Virus record (IMG/VR): IMGVR_UViG_3300017782_000235
Coordinates: 1 to 23,160 of that record
Source of the DNA: a virus
DNA: 23,160 nt
Direction: 5' to 3' (one strand)
The notes under the pieces were generated by a model, which was not told the DNA's origin, ran no database searches, and saw nothing but the letters and a program-made list of their open reading frames with translations. Shown one piece after another: positions 11,261 through 18,967 of this stretch (position 1 is its first letter; every line of letters begins with the position of its first letter). The translations under genes and the position numbers were made by a program.

Positions 11261-11384
11261 AAAAATAGAGTCTGAATTAAAAAAAGAAAAATCAAAATCT
11301 GCCGTCAACTGGACTACTTGCAATAAAAAACTTATTGATGGACACTGGTACATTAAAGGCTCAGATATTTTGATGAGAGACTAA
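11211..11384 (+). CDS. Small hypothetical protein (57 aa)
   Basis: ATG at 11211, TAA at 11382-11384. A basic coiled-coil-like N-terminal half (LILKRRLKKIESELKKEKSK) and a WTTCNKKLIDGHWYIKGSDI tail. It fills the gap before the next gene and overlaps the previous gene by 50 bp. Coding is likely but not certain. Confidence 0.45.
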   Translation: MYAKLIADKLILKRRLKKIESELKKEKSKSAVNWTTCNKKLIDGHWYIKGSDILMRD

Positions 11385-11399
11385 ATTAAACTATATTTA
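11369..11399 (+). promoter_or_regulatory. Weak promoter candidate TTTG-N19-TATATTTA
   Basis: TTTG (11369-11372) and TATATTTA (11392-11399) 19 nt apart, with one mismatch in the -7 box. It is 18 bp before the 130-aa gene. Confidence 0.35.
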
Positions 11400-11417
11400 C
11401 ACTAAAAATAAACTGAT

Positions 11418-11810
11418 ATGAAATTAATACTAGATGAAATTGTCTGGAGAAAATCTTTAAAAACTCCTAATAAAAAAAGAATACAAAAACTACAACAACT
11501 GGCTAACAGAAAAAAAATATCTTATACTGCTTTTAGAAAAACTGGAGAGGTAATGAAAATGCAACATTATATGGAGGAGTACAGACCATTTGATGCATCT
11601 AATATAGATATGGGATTAAGAGTTTTGCCTAATGCACATAGTGTTATAAGGTATGTAGGAGGTTATGTTTTATTTATACTGGAGGAGAAAAACTATGCAT
11701 ATTACTACGATAGAACTTTGGAGGTATCACTAGACTTGAAAGCACTTGAGAAAATGTTGTACAAGACAAAGGTAGAGGACTTTATTGTTAACTACAAAGA
11801 CATAAAATAA
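11418..11810 (+). CDS. Hypothetical protein (130 aa)
   Basis: A basic N-terminal region (TPNKKRIQKLQQLANRKKISYTAFRK) precedes a more ordered part with alternating hydrophobic and aromatic residues (SVIRYVGGYVLFILEEKNYAYYYDR). The end LDLKALEKMLYKTKVEDFIVNYK is helical. No known family or catalytic motif. Its last base overlaps the next ATG (TAATG), indicating coupled translation with the DUF3310-like gene. Confidence 0.6.
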   Translation: MKLILDEIVWRKSLKTPNKKRIQKLQQLANRKKISYTAFRKTGEVMKMQHYMEEYRPFDASNIDMGLRVLPNAHSVIRYVGGYVLFILEEKNYAYYYDRTLEVSLDLKALEKMLYKTKVEDFIVNYKDIK

Positions 11811-12100
11811 TGGGGGAAAAAAACAAATATTACTGGGACACTACAAGAAATAGGTCTACAACCCAAGAAACAGACAACAGAGTACCAACGTATTACATAG
11901 GCAGGACACCAAGAACTGGATACTATCAAGCACGTTATGTAGTAGAGGACTTTGATTGTTCGTACAACGTAGGTACCGCTGTTACCTACTGCTTACGTTC
12001 AAAATTCAAGCACAAAGATGGAGGATTAGAGTGTTTAACAAAGGCAAAAGCACACCTAGAATTTGAAATTGAACGTCTAAAAAATTTGCACAATAAATAA
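11810..12100 (+). CDS. DUF3310-like protein (96 aa)
   Basis: The C-terminal half, VVEDFDCSYNVGTAVTYCLRSKFKHKDGGLECLTKAKAHLEFEIERL, follows the order of phage DUF3310 proteins (FxLxFhxGNAIKYhhRxxxK...EDLxKAxxYLExE). These are sometimes attached to nucleotide kinase domains or occur alone in phages, with no firmly known role. The N-terminal ~45 residues are polar and rich in Thr, Arg and Tyr. The promoter at 12085-12116 overlaps its 3' end. Confidence 0.62.
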   Translation: MGEKNKYYWDTTRNRSTTQETDNRVPTYYIGRTPRTGYYQARYVVEDFDCSYNVGTAVTYCLRSKFKHKDGGLECLTKAKAHLEFEIERLKNLHNK

Positions 12101-12116
12101 ACATTATTTATATTTG
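12085..12116 (+). promoter_or_regulatory. Promoter TTTG-N20-TATATTTG before structured RNA
   Basis: TTTG (12085-12088), 20 nt, TATATTTG (12109-12116), the same architecture as 8531 and 10568 but with a different spacer. Transcription should start near 12122, right before the hairpins at 12132-12250. Confidence 0.7.
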
Positions 12117-12121
12117 TGTGT

Positions 12122-12255
12122 TGTTTTCAAAACGAATGTTCAGTCATATTCATTCGTAATAAAGGGGGAGCAAAACTGCGGTTAATAATAACCAATAACT
12201 TATAGGACTAAGAATCCTTAATTTTAAATGTTTTGTAGATTTGCTCCTCTTTTGT
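12122..12255 (+). ncRNA. Candidate structured leader or small RNA with three-way junction
   Basis: Downstream of the promoter: hairpin ACGAATG (12132-12138) / CATTCGT (12151-12157); then GGGGGAGCAAA (12164-12174) pairs with TTTGCTCCTCT (12240-12250), up to 11 bp with two G-U pairs. This closes a loop containing GGTTA/TAACC with loop ATAA (12180-12193) and AGGA/TCCT with a 7-nt loop (12204-12218). TTTTG follows the closing stem. The region has no reading frame of note. It could be a riboswitch or attenuator for the DnaA-like gene at 12287, or a free small RNA. No known RNA family recognised. Confidence 0.5.
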
Positions 12256-12286
12256 TTCTAAAAACTTAATAATAAAATAAAATAAA

Positions 12287-12589
12287 ATGAAAAGAGAAGT
12301 ATTCAATAAACTAGTAGAAAACATATGTAAAATATGTGAGATAACTAAAGAGCAATTGTTTTCTAAATCTAAAATAAGAAAGAGTGTAGATGCGAGGCAC
12401 TTGTTATATCATACTTGTAAGCAGCGAAATATGAAACTGGTTACAATTCAAGGTTATATGAACGATAATGGTTACACCATAAATCATTCTTCTATTATTC
12501 ACGGAATAAATGTTGTGGAAGAAAACATCAGTCACGACTCTGATTACATTACCATCACAAATCAGATTCAAGAATGCAGCGCACTTTAA
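12287..12589 (+). CDS. DnaA domain IV-like DNA-binding protein (100 aa)
   Basis: Residues ~34-76 (VDARHLLYHTCKQRNMKLVTIQGYM then INHSSIIHGINVV) match the C-terminal helix-turn-helix of DnaA: VxARhhhhYL...shxxIGxxhxxxHSSIhHGI, with the HSSI(I/V)HG signature that binds the DnaA box. The AAA+ ATPase part of DnaA is absent; the whole protein is this domain plus a short helical N-terminus (MKREVFNKLVENICKICEI). It leads the replication/recombination genes and follows the structured leader. It probably binds a specific site in the phage origin or competes with host DnaA. It overlaps the next gene by 16 bp. A second DnaA-like protein is at 19671. Confidence 0.78.
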   Translation: MKREVFNKLVENICKICEITKEQLFSKSKIRKSVDARHLLYHTCKQRNMKLVTIQGYMNDNGYTINHSSIIHGINVVEENISHDSDYITITNQIQECSAL

Positions 12590-12993
12590 AAAAAATTTTT
12601 GAAGAGGCTAAGCAGGACGAATTTTCTGCGGTTCTAGACGGAAAAAATTTTGAGGCTAGATTACTTTACGGCATTCGAATTGAAAAAGATTCAGAAACTC
12701 AGAGCATTATTATACACAACACAACACTAGGAGGAGATTTCTACAAGGAAATAACCCCAGAAGAATACGAAACTTTTTATAAAAAAGGTTGGAGATTAGG
12801 AGTATTTGTCTTATGTTTGTCTAACTATCGTAGAAAATTAAGTATGGTAGAGACAAGCATAAAGAAAGAGGTAAACTCCAGAAAGAATGCTAAGCACATA
12901 CAAACATTAAAAAAATCAAGGGAGAGATTAATGAAGTCTTTCACTAAGATAACAAAGAAAATAAATTTAATAATCAAACAAACAAACCAATGA
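12574..12993 (+). CDS. Hypothetical protein (139 aa)
   Basis: The N-terminal half appears beta-rich (FEARLLYGIRIEKDSETQSIIIHNTT...GGDFYKEITPEEYETFYKKGW); the C-terminal half is a basic helix or coiled coil (YRRKLSMVETSIKKEVNSRKNAKHIQ...KKINLIIK). No catalytic motif. It overlaps its neighbours by 16 bp (upstream) and 4 bp (downstream, ATGA), so it is co-translated with the DnaA-like and annealing-protein-like genes. A recombination-accessory role is possible by position only. Confidence 0.6.
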   Translation: MQRTLKKIFEEAKQDEFSAVLDGKNFEARLLYGIRIEKDSETQSIIIHNTTLGGDFYKEITPEEYETFYKKGWRLGVFVLCLSNYRRKLSMVETSIKKEVNSRKNAKHIQTLKKSRERLMKSFTKITKKINLIIKQTNQ

Positions 12994-13589
12994 CTAAATT
13001 AAAAACAATTAATATTAAGGGAAAGGCTTACGTTGAAGTTAAAGAAAGACTTAAGCACTTTAGAAAAACCTATCAACACGAATACGGATTAATAACAAAC
13101 GTATTGAATCACAATGCAGACAGTATACTAATAAAGGCAGAAATTATAGACAAAAGCAATGGCTTTATTGTAGCTGATGGAATAGCTTTTGAAGAGGCGG
13201 CATCATCTTTTATAAATAAAGGTAATTATGTAGAAAACTGTCAGACATCTGCTTGGGGTAGAGCATTAGGAAACTTTGGGATTGGATTAGATTCTTCGGT
13301 ATCCTCTTATGAAGAGAGCGCTAACTGGAAACTAAACGATGTACCAGTACAACCAGTACAACAATATGAAAAGGATGGTATAACAATGAAACCATATACT
13401 AAACTTAAAGTAGACTTAGACCAAAAGGGTACTAAAGAAGTTGTAGATATAGAAAAAATGCTAAATTATATTGCTGCACAAAAAATCAAAAGTTTAAAAG
13501 GTGCTTTAAAAATGCTAGCCGATAATGATTACATCATTACTAATGAAGTAGAGAAAAATGTTTCTAACCTTTTTAAAACTAAGAAGTAA
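12990..13589 (+). CDS. Probable single-strand annealing / ERF-like recombination protein (199 aa)
   Basis: Residues ~12-105 have the layout of phage recombination-associated proteins: YVEVKERLKHFRKTY, ILIKAEIIDKSNGFIVADGIAFEE, SFINKGNYVENCQTSAWGRALGNFGIGLDSSVSS. The last block (NCxTSAxGRALxxxGIG) is a pattern I associate with ERF/Rad52-type annealing proteins of Bacteroidota phages. The C-terminal ~90 residues are a Gln/Pro linker and a helical, Lys-rich tail. Direct neighbourhood with the PD-(D/E)XK exonuclease (1-bp overlap) is typical of an annealase-exonuclease pair. The family is inferred from pattern and position. Confidence 0.6.
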   Translation: MTKLKTINIKGKAYVEVKERLKHFRKTYQHEYGLITNVLNHNADSILIKAEIIDKSNGFIVADGIAFEEAASSFINKGNYVENCQTSAWGRALGNFGIGLDSSVSSYEESANWKLNDVPVQPVQQYEKDGITMKPYTKLKVDLDQKGTKEVVDIEKMLNYIAAQKIKSLKGALKMLADNDYIITNEVEKNVSNLFKTKK

Positions 13590-14335
13590 TGAATGAATTT
13601 GAAAAGGCAATTGTAAGCAAACTTAAAGATGATAAGGAATATTATAATGGGATAGGTAAAAATTATTTATCTAACTCCGACATAAGTACTCTGTTGAATA
13701 ATCCTAAACAATTTAGAACTCCTCGTCCAGACAACAAGAACTTTGTCTATGGTAGATACTTTCATCAACTTGTATTGGAGCCAGAAAAATCTGATAGCTT
13801 TCCTATTTGTGATGCTGCATCTAGAAGTACGAAAATTTATAAAGAATTTATAACAGAACACAACTTAGAAGTAGCGCTATTAAAAAAAGAGGCAGAAGAA
13901 GTAGTAGGACTAAAAAATGTTTTGGTTAATAATATGGATTTCTGTATGGAGATATTACAGAGAGGTAATACCTACGAAACACCAATGATAAAGGAAATAG
14001 GAGGTGTGTTATGGAAAGGGAAAGCCGATGTTGTAACACCAACTAATGTTATAGACATTAAAACTACAAGTAACTTAGATGCATTTGGATATAATGCTAA
14101 ATGGAAATATTACTATTGCTCACAAGCATATATATATCAGCAACTATTTGGTAAACCTCTTATATTTTTAGTTATAGAAAAAACAACTGGTCAGCTAGGA
14201 TGGTTTGATTGCGGTCAAGAATTTTTAGAACTTGGTAAGAATTTTGTGGAAGAGGCTATTGATGTATACAATACATATTTTGGAGATAATCCTACTAATA
14301 ACATAGATACTTATTATATTAAAAAAACTTTATAA
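13589..14335 (+). CDS. PD-(D/E)XK exonuclease, RecE/Cas4-like (248 aa)
   Basis: The nuclease core is clear: GKADVVTP (144-151) gives the catalytic Asp, VIDIKTT (154-160) gives the D-x-K pair, and SQAYIYQQLFG (178-188) gives the downstream QxxxY helix. Upstream, LSNSDISTLLNNPKQFR and GRYFHQLVLEPEK (55-67) match the N-terminal part of phage RecE/exonuclease VIII-like enzymes, with GxxFHxLvLEP as a signature. It should degrade one strand of double-stranded DNA ends to give single strands for the annealing protein encoded just upstream. The start overlaps the previous stop by one base (TAATG). No obvious truncation. Confidence 0.83.
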   Translation: MNEFEKAIVSKLKDDKEYYNGIGKNYLSNSDISTLLNNPKQFRTPRPDNKNFVYGRYFHQLVLEPEKSDSFPICDAASRSTKIYKEFITEHNLEVALLKKEAEEVVGLKNVLVNNMDFCMEILQRGNTYETPMIKEIGGVLWKGKADVVTPTNVIDIKTTSNLDAFGYNAKWKYYYCSQAYIYQQLFGKPLIFLVIEKTTGQLGWFDCGQEFLELGKNFVEEAIDVYNTYFGDNPTNNIDTYYIKKTL

Positions 14336-14488
14336 ATGAAAAAAAATAAATTAAACAGCAAGAAACCAAAATATAAATCTGGAAGAGGTTACAGTGATAA
14401 AGAAGATGAAAGTGAAAAACAAAAACAAACAAAAATACTAATCAATGAAACAAAAGGTGCTAAAATTTATGCAGTCTATAAGGAATAA
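14336..14488 (+). CDS. Small charged protein (50 aa)
   Basis: ATG at 14336 directly follows the TAA of the exonuclease. Lys/Glu-rich N-terminal half (MKKNKLNSKKPKYKSGRGYS, DKEDESEKQKQ) and a short ordered end (TKILINETKGAKIYAVYKE). Overlaps the next gene by 20 bp. Unknown. Confidence 0.5.
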   Translation: MKKNKLNSKKPKYKSGRGYSDKEDESEKQKQTKILINETKGAKIYAVYKE

Positions 14489-14621
14489 ATTTCCTAGTAG
14501 GACTCCAAAAGGTACTATTATGTGGGTACGTGTTCCAATGACCTGCATAAATAGGCAAGATAAGGATGATATCATTATCTCAACAATTAATCATTTGGAA
14601 CAAACAATTAAAATTAAATAA
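14469..14621 (+). CDS. Small hypothetical protein (50 aa)
   Basis: ATG at 14469, TAA at 14619-14621. The product starts MQSIRNKFPSRTPKGTIMWV and ends in a helix (DDIIISTINHLEQTIKIK). It fills the gap and ends 1 bp before the ATG of the SSB-tail protein. Coding is likely by packing; function unknown. Confidence 0.48.
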   Translation: MQSIRNKFPSRTPKGTIMWVRVPMTCINRQDKDDIIISTINHLEQTIKIK

Positions 14622-14622
14622 T

Positions 14623-14865
14623 ATGTCAGATTACGAACACAAAGCAGGTAACGGAAGTTTATTTAGAAATTCTAATAAAACTCCAGAAAACAATCAGCCA
14701 GATTATTCTGGACAAATTATGTTGCAAGACGGAAAAATGCAACAGATTGCTGGTTGGGTAAAAGAAGGTCAGAAAGGTAAATTCTTTTCTCTTAAGTTAA
14801 GCGACCCTTATGTTAAAGAGGAGGCAAAGCAAGAAGTTAAAGTAGATGAAGATTTACCTTTTTAA
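14623..14865 (+). CDS. Small DUF736-like protein with SSB-type acidic tail (80 aa)
   Basis: Start taken at 14623 (MSDYEHKAGNGSLFRN); an upstream ATG at 14566 lies inside the previous gene. The centre NNQPDYSGQIMLQDGKMQQIAGWVKEGQKGKFFSLKLSDPY resembles the short beta-rich fold of DUF736-like/OB-type phage proteins (GWxKxGxxGKFxSLKxS). The last six residues, DEDLPF, match the acidic hydrophobic tip of bacterial SSB (DDDIPF), which recruits recombination and replication proteins. Together this suggests a small single-strand DNA-binding or SSB-mimicking protein. It lies between the exonuclease module and the primase and is followed by a terminator. Confidence 0.68.
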   Translation: MSDYEHKAGNGSLFRNSNKTPENNQPDYSGQIMLQDGKMQQIAGWVKEGQKGKFFSLKLSDPYVKEEAKQEVKVDEDLPF

Positions 14866-14883
14866 TCTAGAGAATGACTATAA

Positions 14884-14910
14884 AGAGAGAGTCTAATAGG
14901 CTCTTTTTTT
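14884..14910 (+). terminator. Rho-independent terminator
   Basis: AGAGTC (14888-14893) and GGCTCT (14899-14904) form a 6-bp stem (one G-U) with loop TAATA, then seven T in total. It closes the recombination operon before the primase region. Confidence 0.75.
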
Positions 14911-14920
14911 ATGGTTTTTT

Positions 14921-15105
14921 TTATGTCGTTATGACAAAAAAACTATTTTTATACTTTATATAGAAAATAATAATTATATTTATGAACTTATTTTATACTA
15001 AAAAGAGTAATTATATGACATAATCGACATAACAACTGATAATCAAATACTTACAAAAATTAAATCGACACAAAAACGACATACAAACGACATAATATGA
15101 CATAC
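14921..15105. repeat. CGACATAA repeat cluster (right locus), before primase
   Basis: Copies: inverted TTATGTCG at 14921-14928; TGACATAA 15016-15023; CGACATAA 15025-15032; CGACACAA 15066-15073; CGACATAC 15077-15084; CGACATAA 15088-15095; TGACATAC 15098-15105. The last four start at 15066, 15077, 15088 and 15098, i.e. 11, 11 and 10 bp apart, one helical turn, running into the primase start codon at 15097. The rest of this ~185-bp gap is AT-rich with no gene. Typical layout of iterons at an origin, or of an autoregulatory operator for the primase gene. Confidence 0.72.
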
Positions 15106-17511
15106 CCAATAACCATCTTCCAGAACATAAAAGAAACTACAACTCCTTACCACGTAGATGTATCAGTCAGTTTAGACAGGATTAAAACTACAGGAGCATC
15201 TAAAGAACTTGTAAAAAGAATAAGAAAAGAAAAAGATAAAAGTAAACGTAATGAATTAAAAAAAATGTTACCAGCTATTTGTTTTTCTGGAACATTTAAT
15301 AAAAGAGTAGATACAAGTTTAACTGAACATTCTGGACTTATATGTTTAGACTTTGATGGCTATCCTAAAGTAAAAACAATGCTTGATGATAAAGCAGCTA
15401 TCAGTAAAAACCCCTACGTATTTGCAGTATTTATTTCTCCTTCTGGAAATGGACTAAAGGTTTTAGTTAAGATACCTAAAGACAAAGACAATCACGTTAA
15501 TTATTTTCAATCATTACAAAAACATTTTAATTCTGAGTATTTTGATACTACATCAAAAAATTTGTCAAGAGTTTGTTATGAAAGCTATGACCCTTTACTA
15601 TATAGTAATCCAGATAGTAAAGTGTGGGATGAAATATTAGAGATAGAGTATAAAGAAGTTAAAAGACACGTAGACCCTTTAACAATACCTATTACTGATG
15701 AAAATAAAATAGTAGAAATATTAGTAAGGTGGTGGGAAAAGAAATTTCCAATGAGTGAAGGTCAAAGAAATCAAAACACTTATGTATTAGCAGCAGCTTT
15801 TAATGATTATGGTGTACACGAAAGTTTAGCTTCACATATACTCTCACAATATGCTACAAGAGATTTTAATAATGCAGAAATCCAAAGAACAATCAAATCA
15901 GCTTATGCAAACACAACAAACTTTGGAACTAAGTATTATGAAGACAATGAAAAAATTACTGAGGTCAAAAACAAACTAAGGCAAGGAGTCCCAAAAAATG
16001 AGATTCGGTGTCAATTAGAAAATGCTGATATTGATACCGAGATAATAAATTCAGTACTTGAAAGAGCAGATGAGGATAATAAGAATCAAGTGTTTTGGGT
16101 AAAGTCTAATAAAGGTGTTATCAAAATTGTACACATATTATTTAAGCAGTACTTAGAGGATAATGGTTTCTACAAGTATTGTCCAGAAGGTGGTAAAAAT
16201 TATGTTTTCGTTAAGGTAAGTAATAATTTAATTGACCACACATCAGAAAAAGAAATTAAAGATTTTATTTTAAACTCTCTTCTTAAATTAGAAGATTTAA
16301 CTATCTATAATTATTTTGCTGACCATACAAGATTTTTTAAAGAAGAATTTTTATCTCTTCTCTCAACCATAGACATATACTTTATTGAAGATACAAAGCA
16401 CGAGGCATATTTGTATTATAGAAATTGTGCAGTAAAGGTTACTCGCAATGAAATTATTCCTATTGACTATATTGATTTAGGAGGTTACGTTTGGAAAGAG
16501 CAGGTAATAGATAGAATATTTACAATATGTAAGGTGTTAGATTGTGACTACAAACAATTTGTTTCAAACATTTGTGCAAACGATATGGGTAGAGTAGCCA
16601 CGATGGAAAGCACTATAGGGTATTTAATGCACGGATATAAAAATTTATCTAATTCACCAGCAGTAATTCTTAATGATGAAATAATATCAGACAACCCAGA
16701 AGGAGGTACTGGGAAGGGATTGTTTATGAATGCATTACAACAAATGAAAAAGCTAGTATTTATAGATGGTAAATCATTTAACTTTGAAAGGTCGTTCGCA
16801 TATCAAACTGTTTCTGCTGACACACAAATACTTTGTTTTGATGATGTGAAAAAACATTTTGAGTTTGAAAGATTGTTTTCTGTAATTACGGAAGGATTAA
16901 CCCTCGAAAAGAAAAATCGTGATGCTATCTCTATACCATTTAAGAAATCTCCAAAAATAGCTATTACAACTAATTATGCATTAAAAGGTAGTGGTAATTC
17001 GCATTCAAGAAGAAAGTGGGAAATAGAACTAAACCAGCACTACAATAAGAACTTCTCTCCATTAGATGAGTTTAATAAATTAATGTTTGGAGATTGGGAT
17101 GATGGTGAGTGGTGTGTGTTTGATAACTATATGGTGTATTGCTTACAACTACATTTAAACGAAGGATTAATAAAATCAAATTTTGTAAATCTAGCCGTCA
17201 GACATTTATCTGCTGAAACAAGTCACGAATTTATAGAGTGGTGTGGATTGTTAAAAGGACAGACCATTAACTCTAAGCTGATGACAGAAAAAAGAATTTA
17301 CAAAAATTATTTGTATCAAGAGTTTATAGAGGAGAATCCAGATTATGCACCTAAATCTAAGATGACTATTTCAAGAACAAGGTTTAATAAATGGTTATCT
17401 GCATTTGCTCTTTTCTATAGTGGACAAACTCCAGTAGAAGGAAGAGATATGAACGGAAGATGGATTATAATAAAAAATAAACTAGACCCTCAAGAGGAAA
17501 TGGACTTTTAA
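15097..17511 (+). CDS. Primase-helicase (AEP-like primase + SF3-like helicase, 804 aa)
   Basis: Two enzymatic parts are visible. The N-terminal ~180 residues resemble BT4734/VirE-N-type primase-like domains: ICFSGTFNKR, GLICLDFDGY (80-89, DxD metal-binding pair) and SPSGNGLKVLVKI (114-126, the SxSGxGxKhhV motif of AEP primases). Residues ~205-280 resemble a PriCT-type helical region (RWWEKKFPMSEGQRNQNTYVLAAAFNDYGV). The C-terminal half is an SF3-like helicase with Walker A EGGTGKG (535-541), Walker B ILCFDD (578-583), and ITTN (623-626) as motif C/sensor, followed by SRRK (637-640), a likely arginine finger. The enzyme should prime and unwind at the phage fork. The start codon is embedded in the CGACATAA cluster, suggesting autoregulation or origin coupling. 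Confidence 0.83.
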   Translation: MTYPITIFQNIKETTTPYHVDVSVSLDRIKTTGASKELVKRIRKEKDKSKRNELKKMLPAICFSGTFNKRVDTSLTEHSGLICLDFDGYPKVKTMLDDKAAISKNPYVFAVFISPSGNGLKVLVKIPKDKDNHVNYFQSLQKHFNSEYFDTTSKNLSRVCYESYDPLLYSNPDSKVWDEILEIEYKEVKRHVDPLTIPITDENKIVEILVRWWEKKFPMSEGQRNQNTYVLAAAFNDYGVHESLASHILSQYATRDFNNAEIQRTIKSAYANTTNFGTKYYEDNEKITEVKNKLRQGVPKNEIRCQLENADIDTEIINSVLERADEDNKNQVFWVKSNKGVIKIVHILFKQYLEDNGFYKYCPEGGKNYVFVKVSNNLIDHTSEKEIKDFILNSLLKLEDLTIYNYFADHTRFFKEEFLSLLSTIDIYFIEDTKHEAYLYYRNCAVKVTRNEIIPIDYIDLGGYVWKEQVIDRIFTICKVLDCDYKQFVSNICANDMGRVATMESTIGYLMHGYKNLSNSPAVILNDEIISDNPEGGTGKGLFMNALQQMKKLVFIDGKSFNFERSFAYQTVSADTQILCFDDVKKHFEFERLFSVITEGLTLEKKNRDAISIPFKKSPKIAITTNYALKGSGNSHSRRKWEIELNQHYNKNFSPLDEFNKLMFGDWDDGEWCVFDNYMVYCLQLHLNEGLIKSNFVNLAVRHLSAETSHEFIEWCGLLKGQTINSKLMTEKRIYKNYLYQEFIEENPDYAPKSKMTISRTRFNKWLSAFALFYSGQTPVEGRDMNGRWIIIKNKLDPQEEMDF

Positions 17512-17512
17512 T

Positions 17513-17770
17513 ATGAAGAGAACTCCAGAAGAAATCTTTGACATAGCCATAAAAAATTCTTATATGGTTTTGTTTGAAGAGGCTGATGAAGAAAAAATAA
17601 TAAACTCTAAAGAATATTATTTTGCTCACAACCCTTTTTCTCCTTACTCAAAAAAATTAATTCAAACAATGCTGGAACACTTTATTGCTTTAGAAGATTA
17701 TGAAAAGTGTGCAATATTAAAACAAGAACTATCAGAATGGAATATAGACAATATCAGAAGGAGATTATAG
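17513..17770 (+). CDS. Hypothetical protein with UVR-like C-terminus (85 aa)
   Basis: An acidic, helical protein. FEEADEEKIINSKEYYFAHNPFSPYSKKLIQTMLEHF is followed by IALEDYEKCAILKQELSE, which resembles the UVR motif of UvrB/UvrC (a helix with YExAAxLRDxI) used for protein-protein contact. That similarity is weak and short. It starts 1 bp after the primase stop and overlaps the helicase start by 34 bp, so it is tightly coupled to both; an adaptor between primase-helicase and the SF2 helicase is possible. Confidence 0.58.
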   Translation: MKRTPEEIFDIAIKNSYMVLFEEADEEKIINSKEYYFAHNPFSPYSKKLIQTMLEHFIALEDYEKCAILKQELSEWNIDNIRRRL

Positions 17771-18966
17771 AAAAAGGATTAGGTATTTTAAAAACACATA
17801 GGTTTTTGTATTTAGCTATGGAGGTACGAACAGGTAAAACTTTAACAAGTTTAGGATTAGCAGAACGTTTAAATTGTAAAAATGTTTTATTTATTACTAA
17901 AAAAAAAGCAATATCTTCTATTGAAAACGACTATAAGTTACTTCATCCAGGTTATGTTCTCCAGGCAATAAACTATGAGAGTTTACATAAAATTGATTCA
18001 CCTGGCTGGGATATGATTATTTGTGATGAGGCACATTCTATGGGAGCTTTTCCTAAACCAAGTAAAAGAGCTAAGCAGGTAAAGATGCTAATCAAAAAAG
18101 AAAATCCTTATGTAATATTATTATCTGGCACACCTACACCAGAATCTTATAGTCAAATGTATCATCAAGTTTATAGTATACCAAGTAATCCGTTTGCTAA
18201 GTATAAAAATTTTTATCGTTTCAGTGATGATTATGTTAATGTTACTCTTAGACCGATAGGAGGTATGTCGATAAGACAATACAAAGACGGTTCGCAGAAA
18301 ATTTTAGAAAAAATGAAACCTTTTACTATTTCATATACGCAAGCTGAAGCAGGGTTCAAGGTAGAAACAAAAGAAAAAATACTCACGGTTCGTATGTCTG
18401 AAAAAACATATCACCTTATAAAACAATTAAAGAAAAATTTAGTAATCGAAGGAAGAGAAGAAACAATATTAGCAGACACATCGGTAAAACTAATGATGAA
18501 AATTCACCAGCTAAGTTCTGGAACAATAAAATTTGAAAGCGGCAATGGTATGGTGCTTGACCATACAAAAGCCAAATTTATTTATAATCAGTTTGCAAAA
18601 AAAAAGGTAGGTATATTTTATAAGTTTGTAAACGAACTTAAGGCTCTTAAGGATATTTATAAAGATGAGCTGACAACAGAGTTAGATGAATTCAATACCA
18701 CAGACAAATCAATTGCTCTGCAAATCGTTAGTGGTAGAGAAGGAATATCTTTAAGAAAAGCAGAATCATTAATATATTATAATATAGACTTTAGCGCTAC
18801 ATCTTACTGGCAATCAAGAGATAGAATGACGACCAAAGAAAGATTAAAGAATAATATATACTGGGTATTTGCAGAAAAAGGTATAGAAAAAAAAATATAC
18901 AAAGCTGTGTCTAATAAAAAAGATTACACTCTAAATCATTTTAAAAGAGATTTGTTAGATTTGTAG
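17737..18966 (+). CDS. SF2 helicase, SNF2-like (409 aa)
   Basis: I take the ATG at 17737 (MEYRQYQKEIIEKGL), which gives the usual YRxYQxE start region; ten further residues upstream are possible. Motifs in order: I, MEVRTGKT (28-35); Ia, NVLFITKK (49-56); II, DEAH (97-100); III, SGTPTPE (130-136); V, GREGISL (333-339); VI, QSRDRM (359-364), including the arginine finger region. The ~409-aa size is that of the compact phage SNF2-type helicases. The enzyme should translocate on double-stranded DNA, remodelling or unwinding in replication or recombination. It overlaps the upstream gene by 34 bp and ends 1 bp before a small membrane protein gene. Confidence 0.83.
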   Translation: MEYRQYQKEIIEKGLGILKTHRFLYLAMEVRTGKTLTSLGLAERLNCKNVLFITKKKAISSIENDYKLLHPGYVLQAINYESLHKIDSPGWDMIICDEAHSMGAFPKPSKRAKQVKMLIKKENPYVILLSGTPTPESYSQMYHQVYSIPSNPFAKYKNFYRFSDDYVNVTLRPIGGMSIRQYKDGSQKILEKMKPFTISYTQAEAGFKVETKEKILTVRMSEKTYHLIKQLKKNLVIEGREETILADTSVKLMMKIHQLSSGTIKFESGNGMVLDHTKAKFIYNQFAKKKVGIFYKFVNELKALKDIYKDELTTELDEFNTTDKSIALQIVSGREGISLRKAESLIYYNIDFSATSYWQSRDRMTTKERLKNNIYWVFAEKGIEKKIYKAVSNKKDYTLNHFKRDLLDL

Positions 18967-18967
18967 A

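Noticed and set aside
12164-12250. tRNA-like geometry: 7-bp acceptor-like stem, 7-nt anticodon-like loop
   Set aside because: The D-arm region is too long, there is no TTCGA-type T-loop, no CCA and the T-like stem has a mismatch. Kept as a structured RNA candidate only.
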